Below, in pieces: positions 10,806 to 21,596 of a stretch of 64,000 bases of DNA (position 1 is the first letter of the stretch; each line of letters begins with the position of its first letter). The notes below the pieces were generated by a model that was given only the letters and a program-made list of their open reading frames with translations, did no database searches and was not told the DNA's origin. Origin of the DNA: Tridacna crocea (Eukaryota > Mollusca > Bivalvia > Cardiida > Cardiidae); contig OX031062.1 of assembly GCA_943736015.1 (NCBI GenBank), forward strand, positions 56,160,962 through 56,224,961, given 5' to 3'. A program made the translations under genes and the position numbers.

Positions 10806-11075
10806 CTGAGCCGTGCTCTGTGTAAAGGGGGCTTAATGTATCTGTGAAAAGTATCGAACAAGGTCAGCATGCACAGTCCACGCAGGCCAACCAGCACTGA
10901 AACTTTTCGCTAATGGTCAATTTTCTGTTTGTCAAACGACTTAGCTACTTCACGATTAAGTCGGTTATCTAAAATATGTGCCTCTACTGGACCCATAATT
11001 ATGTGATCACTTGGGCTAGTGTCGTATATAACGGGTATGCATTAAGCCCCCTTTTGCCAGAGGGCGTTTCAGTTG
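10806..11075 (+). repeat. G element (TIR MITE with internal palindrome)
   Basis: Left end actgagccgtgctctgtgta, then gggggcttaatg. Right end atgcattaagcccccttttg, then ccagagg. Internally, caaggtcagcatgcacagtc/cacgcaggccaacc is an imperfect palindrome. The two ends are inverted copies. It is matched at 16314-16575 in copy B. Confidence 0.78.
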
Positions 11076-11261
11076 TATTTAAAGCCGTTGGTAGAGGTCG
11101 AATATATTTATTTGGCGTTGAAAGTTATCGACCATTTTGGAAGATGTCATTTGAAAGCATTGCCAACAACCAGCCTTTTTCCTTTACTTTTTCCACAATA
11201 TTTTCTATTCTTTTATGGAGAAGTCCAAATATCTGAGTCGCATTTTAATGTATCTTCTACA

Positions 11262-11484
11262 TCTACCAAACGACAACATTTTAGGTTTGTCCAAATTGAA
11301 AGTATTTGCAGACGACAAATTAAAAGCGACTGAAAATTCGAAATTTATTTTGTGAAGGGTAGAAACATCGTAGGAAAAGGAAAAAAATGCTGGTTACAAG
11401 CTTTTTTTTCCTTTTCCCACAATGGTTTCTAAAGGTTTCTTTCTCAGGGTCGTCAAAAGTAGGGATTGTGTGGTATTGGGTTAA
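11262..11484 (+). repeat. T1 palindromic MITE, complete but decayed centre
   Basis: Runs from ctaccaaacgacaacatttt to tggtattgggttaa; the centre (aggaaaaggaaaaaaatgct, ggttacaagc) has several mismatches. Copy B lacks the centre and continues directly as aggttaaggaatccg. Confidence 0.8.
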
Positions 11485-11918
11485 GGAATCCGATTTACAG
11501 TCCTATGTAAAGGAGGAGCAATCGCGTAGAAATTTTCTTGGTACCAATAAAAAACTTTGGATGAATGTTGGGGTAAAAGAAGACAGACATTATGTAAATA
11601 TAGCCTGCGAAGGGAAATCATCAAATGGAAAGATCATCATGAAACATAATACTCACTTACTCAGTAGACAAGTTAATTGTGAATGTTTGAAAACTTTTTC
11701 GGGTTGTCAAGTTACACATAATTATAACTTGCAGAGTAAAACTATCATGTATTGATTTAGCTGATCTTTGACTTCGGAATCAGTCAAAGCGCTGAAATAG
11801 TTTTAAAAGTCTCCAAATTTCAAATGCCTTTTGTATATCATGTAAACTGATCCATGAGAAATTCCAACTCCCTTTGTTGACTTCTGACGTATATGTAGAG
11901 GATATTTGGGTTTTGTTT

Positions 11919-12062
11919 TTTTTCGGTGAAAGATCGAAATTTATTTCATCGAGTGGACACCATCGGTAATATTTTCACGAGTGGCGCAGCCACGAGTGAA
12001 AATATTACCGATGGTGTTCACGAGATGAAATAAATTTAGATCTTTCACCGAAAAAAAACAAA
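11919..12062. repeat. Near-perfect 140-bp palindrome
   Basis: Arms run ttttttcggtgaaagatcga...aatattttcacgagtgg and back, meeting at gcgcagc near 11993. Only a few single-base differences separate the arms. No coding content; a foldback element. Confidence 0.85.
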
Positions 12063-12732
12063 CATATTCTATTTATTTCATGCTTTTAACCCTTTCTGGG
12101 AGGAGCTTTACCAAAATTCAGTACAGTTCTTTTCCCTTATTCCCAGTGGCGAACCCCTCCCGCATAGCAACGTTATACGTCTAGCACGAGAAATGTAGGG
12201 TACATGACCTCACATTTCCCATCTGGTTGTTAAGCACGCGCAATTTACCAAGGCAACAAGAACCTGAAAATCGGTATTTTCACTGGTGTATATTGCCTCT
12301 ACTGCAGCTCTCTGCCAGGTACAAAAAATATATATAAAATTTTCTTCAGCAATACATCTTGTCCACATTCTAACTGTTTCATACTACACTGCAGATCCAC
12401 CACGAGATTCTGATAAATTTTCATAGATTTCCCTTCCTGTTTTCACTCATTTTTTTTTCTGCATGCACACGGGTTGTTCAGTTTGATTTACCGCGGCCAT
12501 GACGCTATACTGATGTCTAGGTGACGCCATATCGTGATAACGCCATAATGTTGCACATGCATTTATGTACCGTTAATTAGAAGCATTACAGTTATTGGTC
12601 GTGCATACCAAGTTTTATAACTTCCGATGTATGAGGGGAAATATATGGGACCATCATCAGAACTTCTTGGATGACCCGCGTATTATAATGTAGTTTTTAG
12701 CTGACATTTGTTTTAGTGGTCGATATATTAAT
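12063..12732. other. Spacer between duplication copies, no gene seen
   Basis: AT-rich with no supported exon, transposase signature or clear element ends. Confidence 0.45.
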
Positions 12733-13357
12733 AGTTTACAAAACACAGCTACTTTGATTTTATGACTAAAGATACCCAGAAAAATACACAAAGTTAACAT
12801 TGATTGTATTGGCTGCTTTGTTTTTTTTTATTAAAAGCCTTTCAATTTTTTTCTGATTTTTTTTTTAACATAACTAGTACTTCGCGCGATTTTCTTCAAA
12901 AGCCAGCGGCTTCTTCTCAACATTAACATCGTCTAAACAATGATCAGCGGTGAAGGAGCAACGAATCTTGTTGCGATGACTATAATCAATCATCGGCAAA
13001 AATTCTCCTAGCCTCGGATTCAAATCAGTAACGCCCGGATTTCCAGTCCTGGACTCTTACCGACCAAAATGAATTGCTTGGTCCATCACTGCTTGCATGT
13101 GGAAATAAGACGGAAAAGTTCAATGATCTGTTGGAAGTTTTTATTAAGCTAGAATTTAGAGAGGAAGTTAGACTGATTAAAATCACAATAGTTACAGTCG
13201 CAATGATCACATTCACACCTAAATTTTGGTTGTCTGTTAAATTACATGTAAACATTACCGTGACACTATTTGTTTCAATGAAAATACAAACATTCGAGTA
13301 CGTAAAGCACATACGCTCAAAGTCCAGTTGAACTAAAAGCTTGAAAAGTCCAATCAA

Positions 13358-13450
13358 CTCTTTACCAAATTTTAGTCTTCTCCCAATTCAAAGCATTTGC
13401 AGACGACAAAAAAAGGTGACTCAACAATTGAAATTTGACTTTGGAAGATA
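13358..13450 (+). repeat. T1 left-half fragment
   Basis: ctctttaccaaattttagtc, then aaagcatttgcagacgacaa and attgaaatttgactttgg match the T1 left arm. The palindrome and right arm are missing. It occupies the same site as the T1 at 7155 in copy A but reads in the other orientation. Confidence 0.65.
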
Positions 13451-13542
13451 GCTACGCCATATGTTGCCACTGAAGGTAGCAGGATAGCACAGACAAAAAC
13501 CTATAAAAAATAAATTTGAGTCATCCTCTTTGAAATTGAGGC

Positions 13543-14090
13543 TTGATGCATCTGCGAAATGTACCTATCCAGGGTCAGCCTATACAGTCCGCGAAGGCTG
13601 ACCTGGGCTGAAACTTTTTGCTGTTGGTCAATTTTCTTTATGTTCAAGACCCAGTCTTCCTCGTGAACTCACTTGTTTAAAAAATAGAGGATAATCAACT
13701 GGTTATTTTTTATATGAAAAATATCTCACGATGATGCGTCGTAAGGCGTTGAAAAAACGAGTGCGCAGCACGAGTTTTTTTAACGCCTTACGACGCATCC
13801 TCATTATATACCTTATTAACATTGTTATTTTTAATTTTTCGTTTGAAAGTCGAACAAAATATGTAGTCGAAAAAAAAAGTAGCTCCTAAATTACGGCAGG
13901 AAGTGAAAGTCAAAGTTGATATCGTCACTAGTGATGATATCAAAATTTATTACACTAGGAAATTCCTGGATTTCACTGCTAGGTATATAATAAAATGTTA
14001 TCATGGATCCACGAAAATGTGACGGCTTGCTTGATATGATGCATCACGGAGTTGCACTAAGCCCCCTTTTGCCAGAGCACGGCTCATTTT
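13543..14090 (+). repeat. G element interrupted by another insertion
   Basis: Left part 13543-13700 (gcttgatgcatctgcgaaat, cagggtcagcctatacagtc, cgcgaaggctgacctggg). Right part about 13997-14090 (gatgcatcacggagttgcac, taagcccccttttgccagag). Complete copies such as 60518-60860 join these parts without the intervening 290 bp. Confidence 0.65.
13707..13996. repeat. Palindromic insert inside a G element
   Basis: Contains a long palindrome with arms gatgcgtcgtaaggcgttga / taacgccttacgacgcatc around acgagtgcgcagcacgagt (about 13727-13805). A short one, gatatcgtcactagtgatga, lies at 13919. Boundaries are estimated by comparison with uninterrupted G copies. Confidence 0.55.
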
Positions 14091-14211
14091 TTTCTCTTAG
14101 GGCTATAAGAGAAAGCACTATTGTCGTTTTTGGTTTGAAATCGGAGCATTGGTCATTGTTTTCTATCCCGTACAACATATCTATCGGGTATTACACGGCT
14201 GAAGAATACCA

Positions 14212-14952
14212 GGGCCCGTATTCACTAACCATTCTTGAGAATATTCTTAGTTTTATTCTCGATGGTTTTCTACATTTGTAAGTTACACAACCTCTGATTG
14301 GCTAAACCGAATGGTTTAGCCAATCAGAAGTTGTGTTACTTACAAATGTAGAAAATTCTAAAGAATAAGCCAAAGAACGTTTTTAAAGGTGGCCCTTCAG
14401 ATTTTGGGACGAATTTTTCAAAAAAAAAAAAAAAAAATCATCCTTATACTCCCAAGGCCTTTTAATTTTTATTAATAAAACCCCAGTAGTCGAAAACCAT
14501 CCGACAACAAGAGAAATTAGAGATTTACTACGGCCCAGGTTGACACCGACGGGAACCACGGTCTATTTTTAGATGAGCAACTTGCTCATTTACCTACCGG
14601 AAAAACACAAATGACGCTTCAAACATAGCTTCCAAAGAAGAAATTATGGAAAATAATTACATGTTTGTTATGTTATGGAATTTAAGCGTCATTAGTCACG
14701 TGCCAGTCACTTTACATTCCCACAATGCTTTTTTAGATTTTTGGCGCGAAATATATAAATACCATAAGAGGCTACGTAGCCTTTTAAGGGAATACCATCA
14801 GAAAAAAAAATTTTGGGTAATTTTATGATTCTTAATTATTGATGATTTGTAGTGTTTTTTCATATAAATTTCAGTGATGTATATATTTGTTAATTTGATG
14901 AGATGTGAAAATTCTAAATACCCACCTTTAAGAATGGTTGGTAAATACGGGC
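14212..14952. repeat. H hairpin MITE split by a K element
   Basis: The left portion 14212-14385 holds gggcccgtattcactaacc and the palindromic centre ctaaaccgaatggtttag. The right end, aagaatggttggtaaatacg then ggcc, resumes at 14931 after the K insertion. Confidence 0.85.
14386..14928 (+). mobile_element. K element, nested, with TA target duplication
   Basis: Starts aaggtggcccttcagatttt and ends aaatacccacctt; TA flanks both sides (14384-14385 and 14929-14930). Two further copies share the interior (gtagtcgaaaaccatccgac; ggctacgtagccttttaagg). No ORF of transposase size; non-autonomous, with a TA target as in Tc1/mariner-type transposons. Confidence 0.85.
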
Positions 14953-15221
14953 CGAGAACCATTATTCACACCTTAACGTTTTGACAACATGTTTTTCTCT
15001 CTGGCTGTAGACATTTATTCATTGAAAGCAAGTAGTCCTATTTCCCGCGATATTTTCCCTGTCTCTGTATAAAGAAAGATGTATTGCTTTACATTCATTC
15101 ATTTCAAGGTTCATATGTAGCAAAGATATTAGTGTTTCAAAATGTCCAAAAAAGGGTTAAAAGTCCTTAGAAAGTTAGTCAACGGCAGGTCTTCCAATAT
15201 TCAGGTCAATCATCAACAAGT

Positions 15222-15385
15222 TCAGGCGATTAGCCAAAGAGCTAACCAAAGAAAGAAATAATACACAGCGTTCCCCATCGAACCGTTTGCAGAATTTTCC
15301 TGTGATGTCATATTAAGACTGGCTGTAGTTGTTGTGAGAGCTGTAGTTATTGTAGAATTCGTAGTCGATGCAGTAGAGCTCTTTG
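15222..15385 (-). pseudogene. Last exon of a second small GPI-like gene; first exon missing
   Basis: Acceptor ACTGCAG at 15386-15388, then an open frame in the same phase as the 9199-9353 exon. It encodes a Ser/Thr-rich stretch with sequons NST and NMT, the shared LNMTS.ENSAN segment, and a hydrophobic end (AVYYFFLWLALWLIA). The stop is conserved in position. Copy A has exon 1 about 770 bp upstream. Here only about 320 bp separate the exon from sequence matching the far side of A's promoter, and no signal-peptide exon is present. It is therefore a 5'-deleted copy unless spliced to a remote exon. The frame is intact despite many substitutions. Confidence 0.6.
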
Positions 15386-15704
15386 CTGCAGTAAGAAAGC
15401 AAAAATGCAGAGTAAAAAATACAACATCTATTGTACAGCCAATAGTTAACCGGCACCCGTTGTGTTGTGTATCAGACTTTCTGAAGAATGTAAGCGTTTT
15501 GTTTGTGATAATCACAATCACACTTCGCAAGTCTCGGATCATCTCATGCAATCTCGGGTAAAGTTCTACCATGGAGCTTTTCGTGTTTCTTGATGTTCAT
15601 TGGAATGTCAATAAGCAACCACTATTTCCACTGATTCCCTCAATTTTTGTCGTTTGGTAAAGCGTTAAATATGCGATTTATCATTTAACAGTAACAGACG
15701 TATT

Positions 15705-15825
15705 TTAGCCCTTCGGTGCCATAGGCGAAAACAGTGACTTTTGCGGACGGCAAAGATCAAGATCAGACTGCACAGAACGTGCAGTCTGATCCTTGATCTA
15801 TATCGTCCGTTTGTGTGGTCAAGCC
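15705..15825 (-). repeat. T2 hairpin element
   Basis: Matches 10377-10500 base for base over most of its length (cttttgcggacggcaaagat, cagactgcacagaacgtgca). An ancestral insertion shared by both duplication copies. Confidence 0.75.
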
Positions 15826-16313
15826 TATACAATTAAAATCTTTGTAAGTTCCACAAAGAATATATTGATGCCTAATATCGATGGCGCTGCAAATCAGTTG
15901 TTTCTGAAATAGGGCACATTGCAGCAGGTTAATTCTCTACGCCCTAAATCAACTTTGTAGAGGTTAACATGGTGATACTACATGGCATATGTTTAAACTC
16001 TGGGATCTGGGATACAATCTGTTTTTTGTCGATCTTGCAATCAAATTACAATATTTTAAATGTGAAAAAAAAAATCAGTCCAAAATGAAAGACGAAGTTT
16101 GTACGTGCTTGCTGTTGTAATGAAAGTGTCGTATTTCAACATGTAGGTTTAAATAAAAGACTGAAGCAGCCAATGAAATAAACGGAATGGTGGGAGACAG
16201 TTAAGGTATGAAGTGATTGCACACCTAGTAAACAATATGGCTTCCTTCACAGGCACTTTTCAAAAGCGACTAAATATTGTAGTGCCGCCGTTCATGCGGC
16301 GACAGTATGAATT

Positions 16314-16575
16314 GAGCCGTGCTTTTTGAAAAGTGGTCTTAATGCATCTGTGAAAAGTATCGACCAATGTAAGCCTGCGCAGTCCACGCAGGATAGCCGA
16401 AAATGAAACTTTTAGCTATTGGTCAATTTTCTGTTTGTCAAAGTACTAAGATTCATGATTAAGTTGGTTATTGAAAAAGGTGGCTCCACTGGACCCATTA
16501 TTACGTGAAGACTCGGGCTAGTGTCGTGTATAACGGAGATGCATTAAGCTCCCTTTTGTCAGAGGACGTTTCAGT
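16314..16575 (+). repeat. G element
   Basis: Left end attgagccgtgctttttgaa; palindromic core gtaagcctgcgcagtccacg; right end gatgcattaagctccctttt. Orthologous to the copy at 10806. Confidence 0.75.
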
Positions 16576-17100
16576 TGTATTTATAGCCGTTGAAAGAGGT
16601 AGAGGGTATTTGTTTTGGTGCTGAAAGAGTTATCGACCATTTGGAAGATGCTAGTTGAAAGTATTGCCGATAACCTTTACTTTTTCCACAATATTACCTA
16701 TTCGTTTAAATAGAGAAGTCCCAATATCTCAGTCACATTTAATGAATCTTCTTCACCGGCTTCGAATTTAGTCTCAAACTAGGTTAAGGAATCCGATTTA
16801 CAGTCCTATGTAAAGGAGGAGCGATCGCATAAAAATTTTGTTAGGACCACTAAAAAACTTTTTATGAATGTTTGAAAGGGGGGAGGGGTGGGAAGACAGA
16901 CACGTGTATATAAAGCCTGCGAAGGAAAACCATCGAAAGGAAAGATCATAAAGATAACGCTCAGTAAACCAGTTAACTGTGAATGTTTGAAAACTTTTGT
17001 TCAGATTATCAAGTTACATAATCATATAACTTACAGAGTAAAACTATCATGTATTGATATGCATGCTGATCTTTAACTTCGGAAACAGTCAGAGTTGAAA

Positions 17101-18949
17101 TGATTGAAAGGCAAGATTGGGAAAGGGCATTGCAGGGTTCATGAATATGTAATAACAGTCTATGGGTGTGACAATGAAATTCAAACAAAAATACTTACAC
17201 ATAACATTTCTGCCACCTGACAAGCACAAAACAATTCTTCCAGTGACAAACAAATTCCCACACGGACTTCGTCCATCAAAAAATGGGAAAAAAAATCTTT
17301 ATGAAAAGCCTCGGTTGGATAAAAAGGACATATAATACTAAATGTGTTAATAAAACAAGTTTTAAGCAAAATAGATAACTAAATAGATCAATGAATATGC
17401 AGACAATTAATAATTTTATAGATAGGACAAAGCAAAATTCAGTTGCACTTAAAGAGAATATCGTCGGTCTACTTCGAAAATCTCGTAACTACAGCTTGTA
17501 TTGTAAATAATTCCTTATCCTCAATGTTAAAAATAAACCCAACATTTTTAATCTACAAATAAGACTCTGGTTAATGCAATGTTATGGTTGCTTTTATCCA
17601 AAGCAGACAGCGTGGTTTTAATATTACACTGAACGTTCTGTGCTGTAATAGTCATCTACACTTGCCGTAAAAGCAATTGTAGTTGTAACAGATGCTAAGT
17701 ATCTTTTGTGTCTTCAGCATAGTAAATTAAACCAGTTTACAAGATATCTAATTCTTATTTCTCCAAATTGAATTTGTTAAACTTGCTATTTGCTTACTTA
17801 AATTAACTATGGAAATTAAGAAGGCCCTATTTTCTTTGCATTTACAGCTAATAATTGTTACACTTATGTTAAAATGACAGCTAAATATCATAACAAGTCA
17901 TTTTCTGTCATTATTTCAAATGTAGTTTTACAGTTTCGTTATGTGAGCATATTTCATAGCAGTACCGTTCAACAAAGAGCTATGAGCTGTTTCATTGTAT
18001 TTCATTCCTAAAAACGTGATTATGTATGAAAATTATGTATCAAAGATCAGAAGTTATACCCAACTCATTGTCGCTTTTTTCTCAGGTCTTTGACATGTCG
18101 TGCTACAAGGATAGCGTTCTAAGTCATGGACTTTCGCTAAGAAATATCGTGATAGGTACAGTTTTAAACCAAGGAGCTTTTACACGTTCATCATACTATT
18201 GCAGGGGGCTTTTTAAAAGTTGGATTTCGGTTATATATTGATACATTTTTAAAACACTTTCGCTGTAGACTTATTATTCTTGAGTTTTCTCTTTTCTTCA
18301 GTTCTTCTGTTTTTATTTTATAATGGATGGCATGATGCTTGCAAAACTGCAGGAATTAATAAAATACATGTATTAATGATAGCTCTGTGTTCTGCTGGCA
18401 CGTTGGATTATCCCCCTTTTATTTCTTTATCTACGAGTGACCATGATCTTAGCCTTAAAACAATGGTGGCTAAAAATAAAAGGTATTGAAGAAAGAAAAT
18501 GGTGGTTTAGAAAAAAATGTCATACATGTATATCGTAGAGTCTAGAATTTTATTGTTTGGTAAAAACTGTCCTTGCACTTTGTTCTTCCTCTGTATAGTA
18601 ATACAGGCTCGTTAGAAATGCTATTCCTTCCTTGTCGCTTCGTTCACAAAACATGGAATCTTTCTAAACTATTTCTTTTTATCATGTATGACGAGACTGT
18701 TAGATATTAAAAGTCTTAAAAGGAAGTATTGCCTACCTGTAGCATAATTTCTACTGTCTTGAGTACTTCCACAACTTTTTACTTTTTTTCCCATTTTCAT
18801 TACTTTGGTCGTAATAGATTGCTTTTATACTGCTATATACTGAAAGCCTTTATAGAAACATGTATTTTGTAAATTGTAGAAGGATAAGCTAATTCTATTC
18901 TGCGGGGATTTTTGGCTCCACCTCTGTAAATTTCTAAATCTGTTAGAAA
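17101..18949. other. No gene recognised
   Basis: AT-rich. A diverged T2 core may lie at about 17606-17680 (acactgaacgttctgtgctg). Open frames here are short and biased; no splice-bounded exon is supported. Confidence 0.5.
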
Positions 18950-18956
18950 CACATGG

Positions 18957-19374
18957 TAAACCATCTTCGCGAGCTAAGTTTACGATCACTACGTGGATCT
19001 TACCTTGGCTGATTGAGCTCGATTTCGAGATTCCTGTGATGCGCCCTCTATTGGGTGCTGGTTATTACTCCCCTTTACATCATGTTTCTAAAAGCAAATG
19101 AAATACCGTTTTACAAACCGCTTACGAATACACATGAAGCGATTAGCAGACATCCACGTGGGTTTCCATGTTTTACCTATTATTCGAAAGGTAGAGACCG
19201 TGTTCTATTTTTATCAAAGATAAAATGCTACGAGCGATTTCATTCGTTGCAGTTAGAGCTGGCTGCATCCAATGAAAAGGCGTATCGGGGGGGGGGGGGT
19301 TGTAAAAATCAAGCTCAATCTGCCAAGGTAAGATCCACGTAGTGATCGTAAACTTGGCTGGCGAAGATGATGGT
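18957..19374. repeat. TIR element with about 65-bp inverted ends
   Basis: Left end contains aagtttacgatcactacgtg then gatcttaccttggctgattg. Right end contains the inverted form (ccaaggtaagatccacgtag, tgatcgtaaacttgg). The interior, about 280 bp, holds a 13-G run at 19287-19299 and no credible gene. Confidence 0.8.
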
Positions 19375-19574
19375 AAACGGCAATACACATAAAACAAACA
19401 GCGCAGTTACTAAGGCGCCGCCAGTGCTTTGAATCGCTATTTGTACGTTAAGCGGCGTAGGTGGACACAGGATCTTGTCTCTATACAACCAACATGTTCA
19501 GTCAAGCCTACAAAAAAACAGTTCCAAATTTCAGTGGATTGAATTTTCAGCCCTCAAATAATTGACTTTAAAAT

Positions 19575-19792
19575 TTAACCCTTATCCTGCTAAATAAGTT
19601 AATATTTTTCATTTTACTGTATTTCTATAGTGTAAACCCAAAAAATGATATTTCTGTTTTGTTATGAGGAATGATATCTCTTTCTCGGACAGTGTAGATC
19701 CAAGATCAGACTGCACGTTCTGTGCAGTCTGATCTTGATCTACACTGTCCGCAAAAGGTAAGTGAGTCGCGATAAGAAGCCTAAAGGGTTAA
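19575..19792 (+). repeat. T2 hairpin MITE, complete reference copy
   Basis: Bounded by ttaacccttatcctgctaaa and gcctaaagggttaa. The core is cggacagtgtagatccaaga, gactgcacgttctgtgcagt, gatcttgatctacactgtcc, an almost perfect hairpin. TTAA at both ends suggests TTAA-targeted insertion. Confidence 0.82.
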
Positions 19793-19996
19793 CCTATCTT
19801 GCGCTGAAAAAGTACACAACAAGGCCTTCATTTTTACCGAAAATACAGCTTTTGGAAAATTCCGAAAGTTTTTGTAACAGTTTAGAATCATGTATCAATC
19901 GGTGTGAAATCAAGAGCAGACAACGGGTACTGTGCAGTCTAATCCTGATCCACATCGTCAGCAAAACGCCGGTTTCAGGCAAAGTCAAAGTCTTTA

Positions 19997-20536
19997 AAGG
20001 TGGCCCTTCAGATTTTGGGACAAAATTTTACAAAAAATACAAAATAATCATCCTTGTACTCCCAAAGCCTTATAATTTTCATTCGTTAAACCCCAGTAGT
20101 CGTAGACCATCCGACAGCTAGATAAATTAGAGACTTACTACAGCCCAGGTTGTCACTGTAGGGAAACACGGTCTATTTTTACATGAGCAACTCGCTCATT
20201 TACATAACGGAAATATACAGACGAAGTTTCAAACATCGCATCCGAAGTTCTAGACATTATGGAAAAAAATTAAATGTTTGTTATGTTATGGAATTTAATA
20301 GTCATAAGTCACGTGCAATTCACTTAACATTCCCACAGTGCTTTTTTTATTTTGGCGAGAAATCTAAAAATGGCTTAAGAGGCTACGTAGCTTTTTAAGG
20401 GAATACCACCAAAAAACTTTTTTTTGTAATTTTATGATTCTTAATTACTGATGATTTGTAGTTTTTTTCATATAAATTGCAGTGACATATGTATTTTTTA
20501 CTTTGGTGTGATGTGAAAATTCTAAATATCCACCTT
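19997..20536 (+). mobile_element. K element, complete
   Basis: Begins aaggtggcccttcagatttt and ends atatccacctt; TA on both sides (19995-19996, 20537-20538). Same interior as 14386-14928. No transposase ORF. Confidence 0.87.
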
Positions 20537-20718
20537 TAACAAGAGGAGATAGGAGGGGAGGTATATAATTTCAGACCTGTTGTGATGCACAGATATCGTA
20601 AACTTGATCTATCGCTGTAACAACGGTCGGTTATGAGTGATAAATTGAAATTGAATATCTTCCTGATTCCGGCTTAGCCTAATTAACATAATCTGTTGAG
20701 TTGATACCTGTTTATCCT

Positions 20719-21382
20719 TTAACCCCTTAAGCTGCTGGGTGCGACGCCACTGTATGGAAACTCTGTACGGGAAATTTCTTCGGTGAATTCAAGATGGCGG
20801 ATACGTGTTATTGACAAAGTAAGTATCGTTTAATTTTGGTCCAAACTTGTTTCAAATTGCATCCCCTACAACCAGTAAGGTACCAATCTAAAGAGCTTTG
20901 ATTGAAAAATCAAGCGATAGTAGCTTATGAGAAAACGCTTAGTTTTTGAACTTCATCAAAACATCATGTTCAGCGCGGGAATACGGACAAGAGGCACTCC
21001 CGTTTTCTCATAAGCTACTATCACTTAATTTTTCAATCAAAGCTCTTTAGATTGGTACCTTACTGGTTGTAGGGTGTGCAATATGAAATAAGTTTGGACC
21101 AAAATTAAACAATACTTACTTTGTCAATAACACGTGTCCGCCATCTTGAATTCACCGAAGAAATTTCCCGTACAGAGTTTCCATACAGTGGACGCATAGA
21201 TATTTTGCGAACAATGTAGATCAAAATAAGACTGCACAAAACCTAGAGTTTTGGTCTTGAACTTTTACGTTCCGATAAACTAATTTATTTTTCATTCCCA
21301 TGCAGTCAGTAACTTTGAAATACTAACATTTGGATTTTTACTATTGGCGTTAAAGTTTCAAAAACCTTATTAAGCAGGTTAA
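20719..21382 (-). repeat. T2 element split by a foldback transposon
   Basis: TTAA-bounded outer parts (ttaaccccttaagctgctgg at 20719; gcaggttaa to 21382) with the T2 core gtagatcaaaataagactgc at about 21218. Removing 20748-21195 leaves about 215 bp, the usual T2 length. Confidence 0.65.
20743..21195. mobile_element. Foldback transposon with 5-bp target duplication, Transib-like ends
   Basis: The element proper is 20748-21190. It starts CACTGTATGGAAACTCTGTA and ends TACAGAGTTTCCATACAGTG. The GACGC at 20743-20747 is repeated at 21191-21195. The arms are about 187 bp and nearly identical inverted copies, with a spacer of about 65 bp; each holds a caagatggcgga/tccgccatcttg stretch. A CAC-starting terminus and a GC-rich 5-bp duplication are known features of Transib and RAG-like transposons. 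There is no transposase in it, so the assignment rests on the ends alone. Confidence 0.75.
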
Positions 21383-21596
21383 GGGTGAAAATAAGATAAA
21401 TTTTTAGACTCCTTAAAGGCCCAGTAAAGGCCAAAATATCAAGAAATTTAAATAATACCATTTAAAAGTATGGAATATTCGTGGAGATGACAGTCTGTTA
21501 TCGTGTGGTCGGGCCATATGTTATTCTCTGGTGGGAAAAAAAAGAATTTTAAAATTAGGCAAAAAGTAAACGAAAGACACAGCTACCTGGCAGGCT

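Larger units (their letters stand above)
6350..11810. repeat. Tandem segmental duplication, copy A
   Basis: Colinear matches link this block to 12733-17100. Examples: ttcaaaagccaatggcagc (about 6549) with 12897; tgcatgtggaaataagacgg (6894) with 13095; the small-gene last exon (9199) with 15222; gtaagttccacaaagaatat (10516) with 15845; and gaatccgatttacagtccta (11487) with 16790. The spacing differs because of later insertions and deletions. Confidence 0.85.
12733..17100. repeat. Tandem segmental duplication, copy B
   Basis: Colinear with 6350-11810 in the same orientation (matches listed under copy A). B lacks the mariner relic, the H insert at 6686 and the first exon of the small gene. It gains nested MITEs at 13.7 and 14.2-14.9 kb. 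Confidence 0.85.

Noticed and set aside
11387..11755. 122-aa open frame
   Set aside because: The N-terminal third is T1 sequence, and the matching region of duplication copy B (16790-17050) has stops and frame changes, so coding is not conserved.
13025..13357. 110-aa minus-strand frame with a hydrophobic stretch and a GTAAGAG donor-like site
   Set aside because: The paralogous stretch in copy A (about 6850-7130) has stops and indels in this frame; no sign of protein constraint.
19055..19397. Frames on both strands over the G13 run
   Set aside because: They lie within the TIR element's inverted ends and a homopolymer; no domain recognised.
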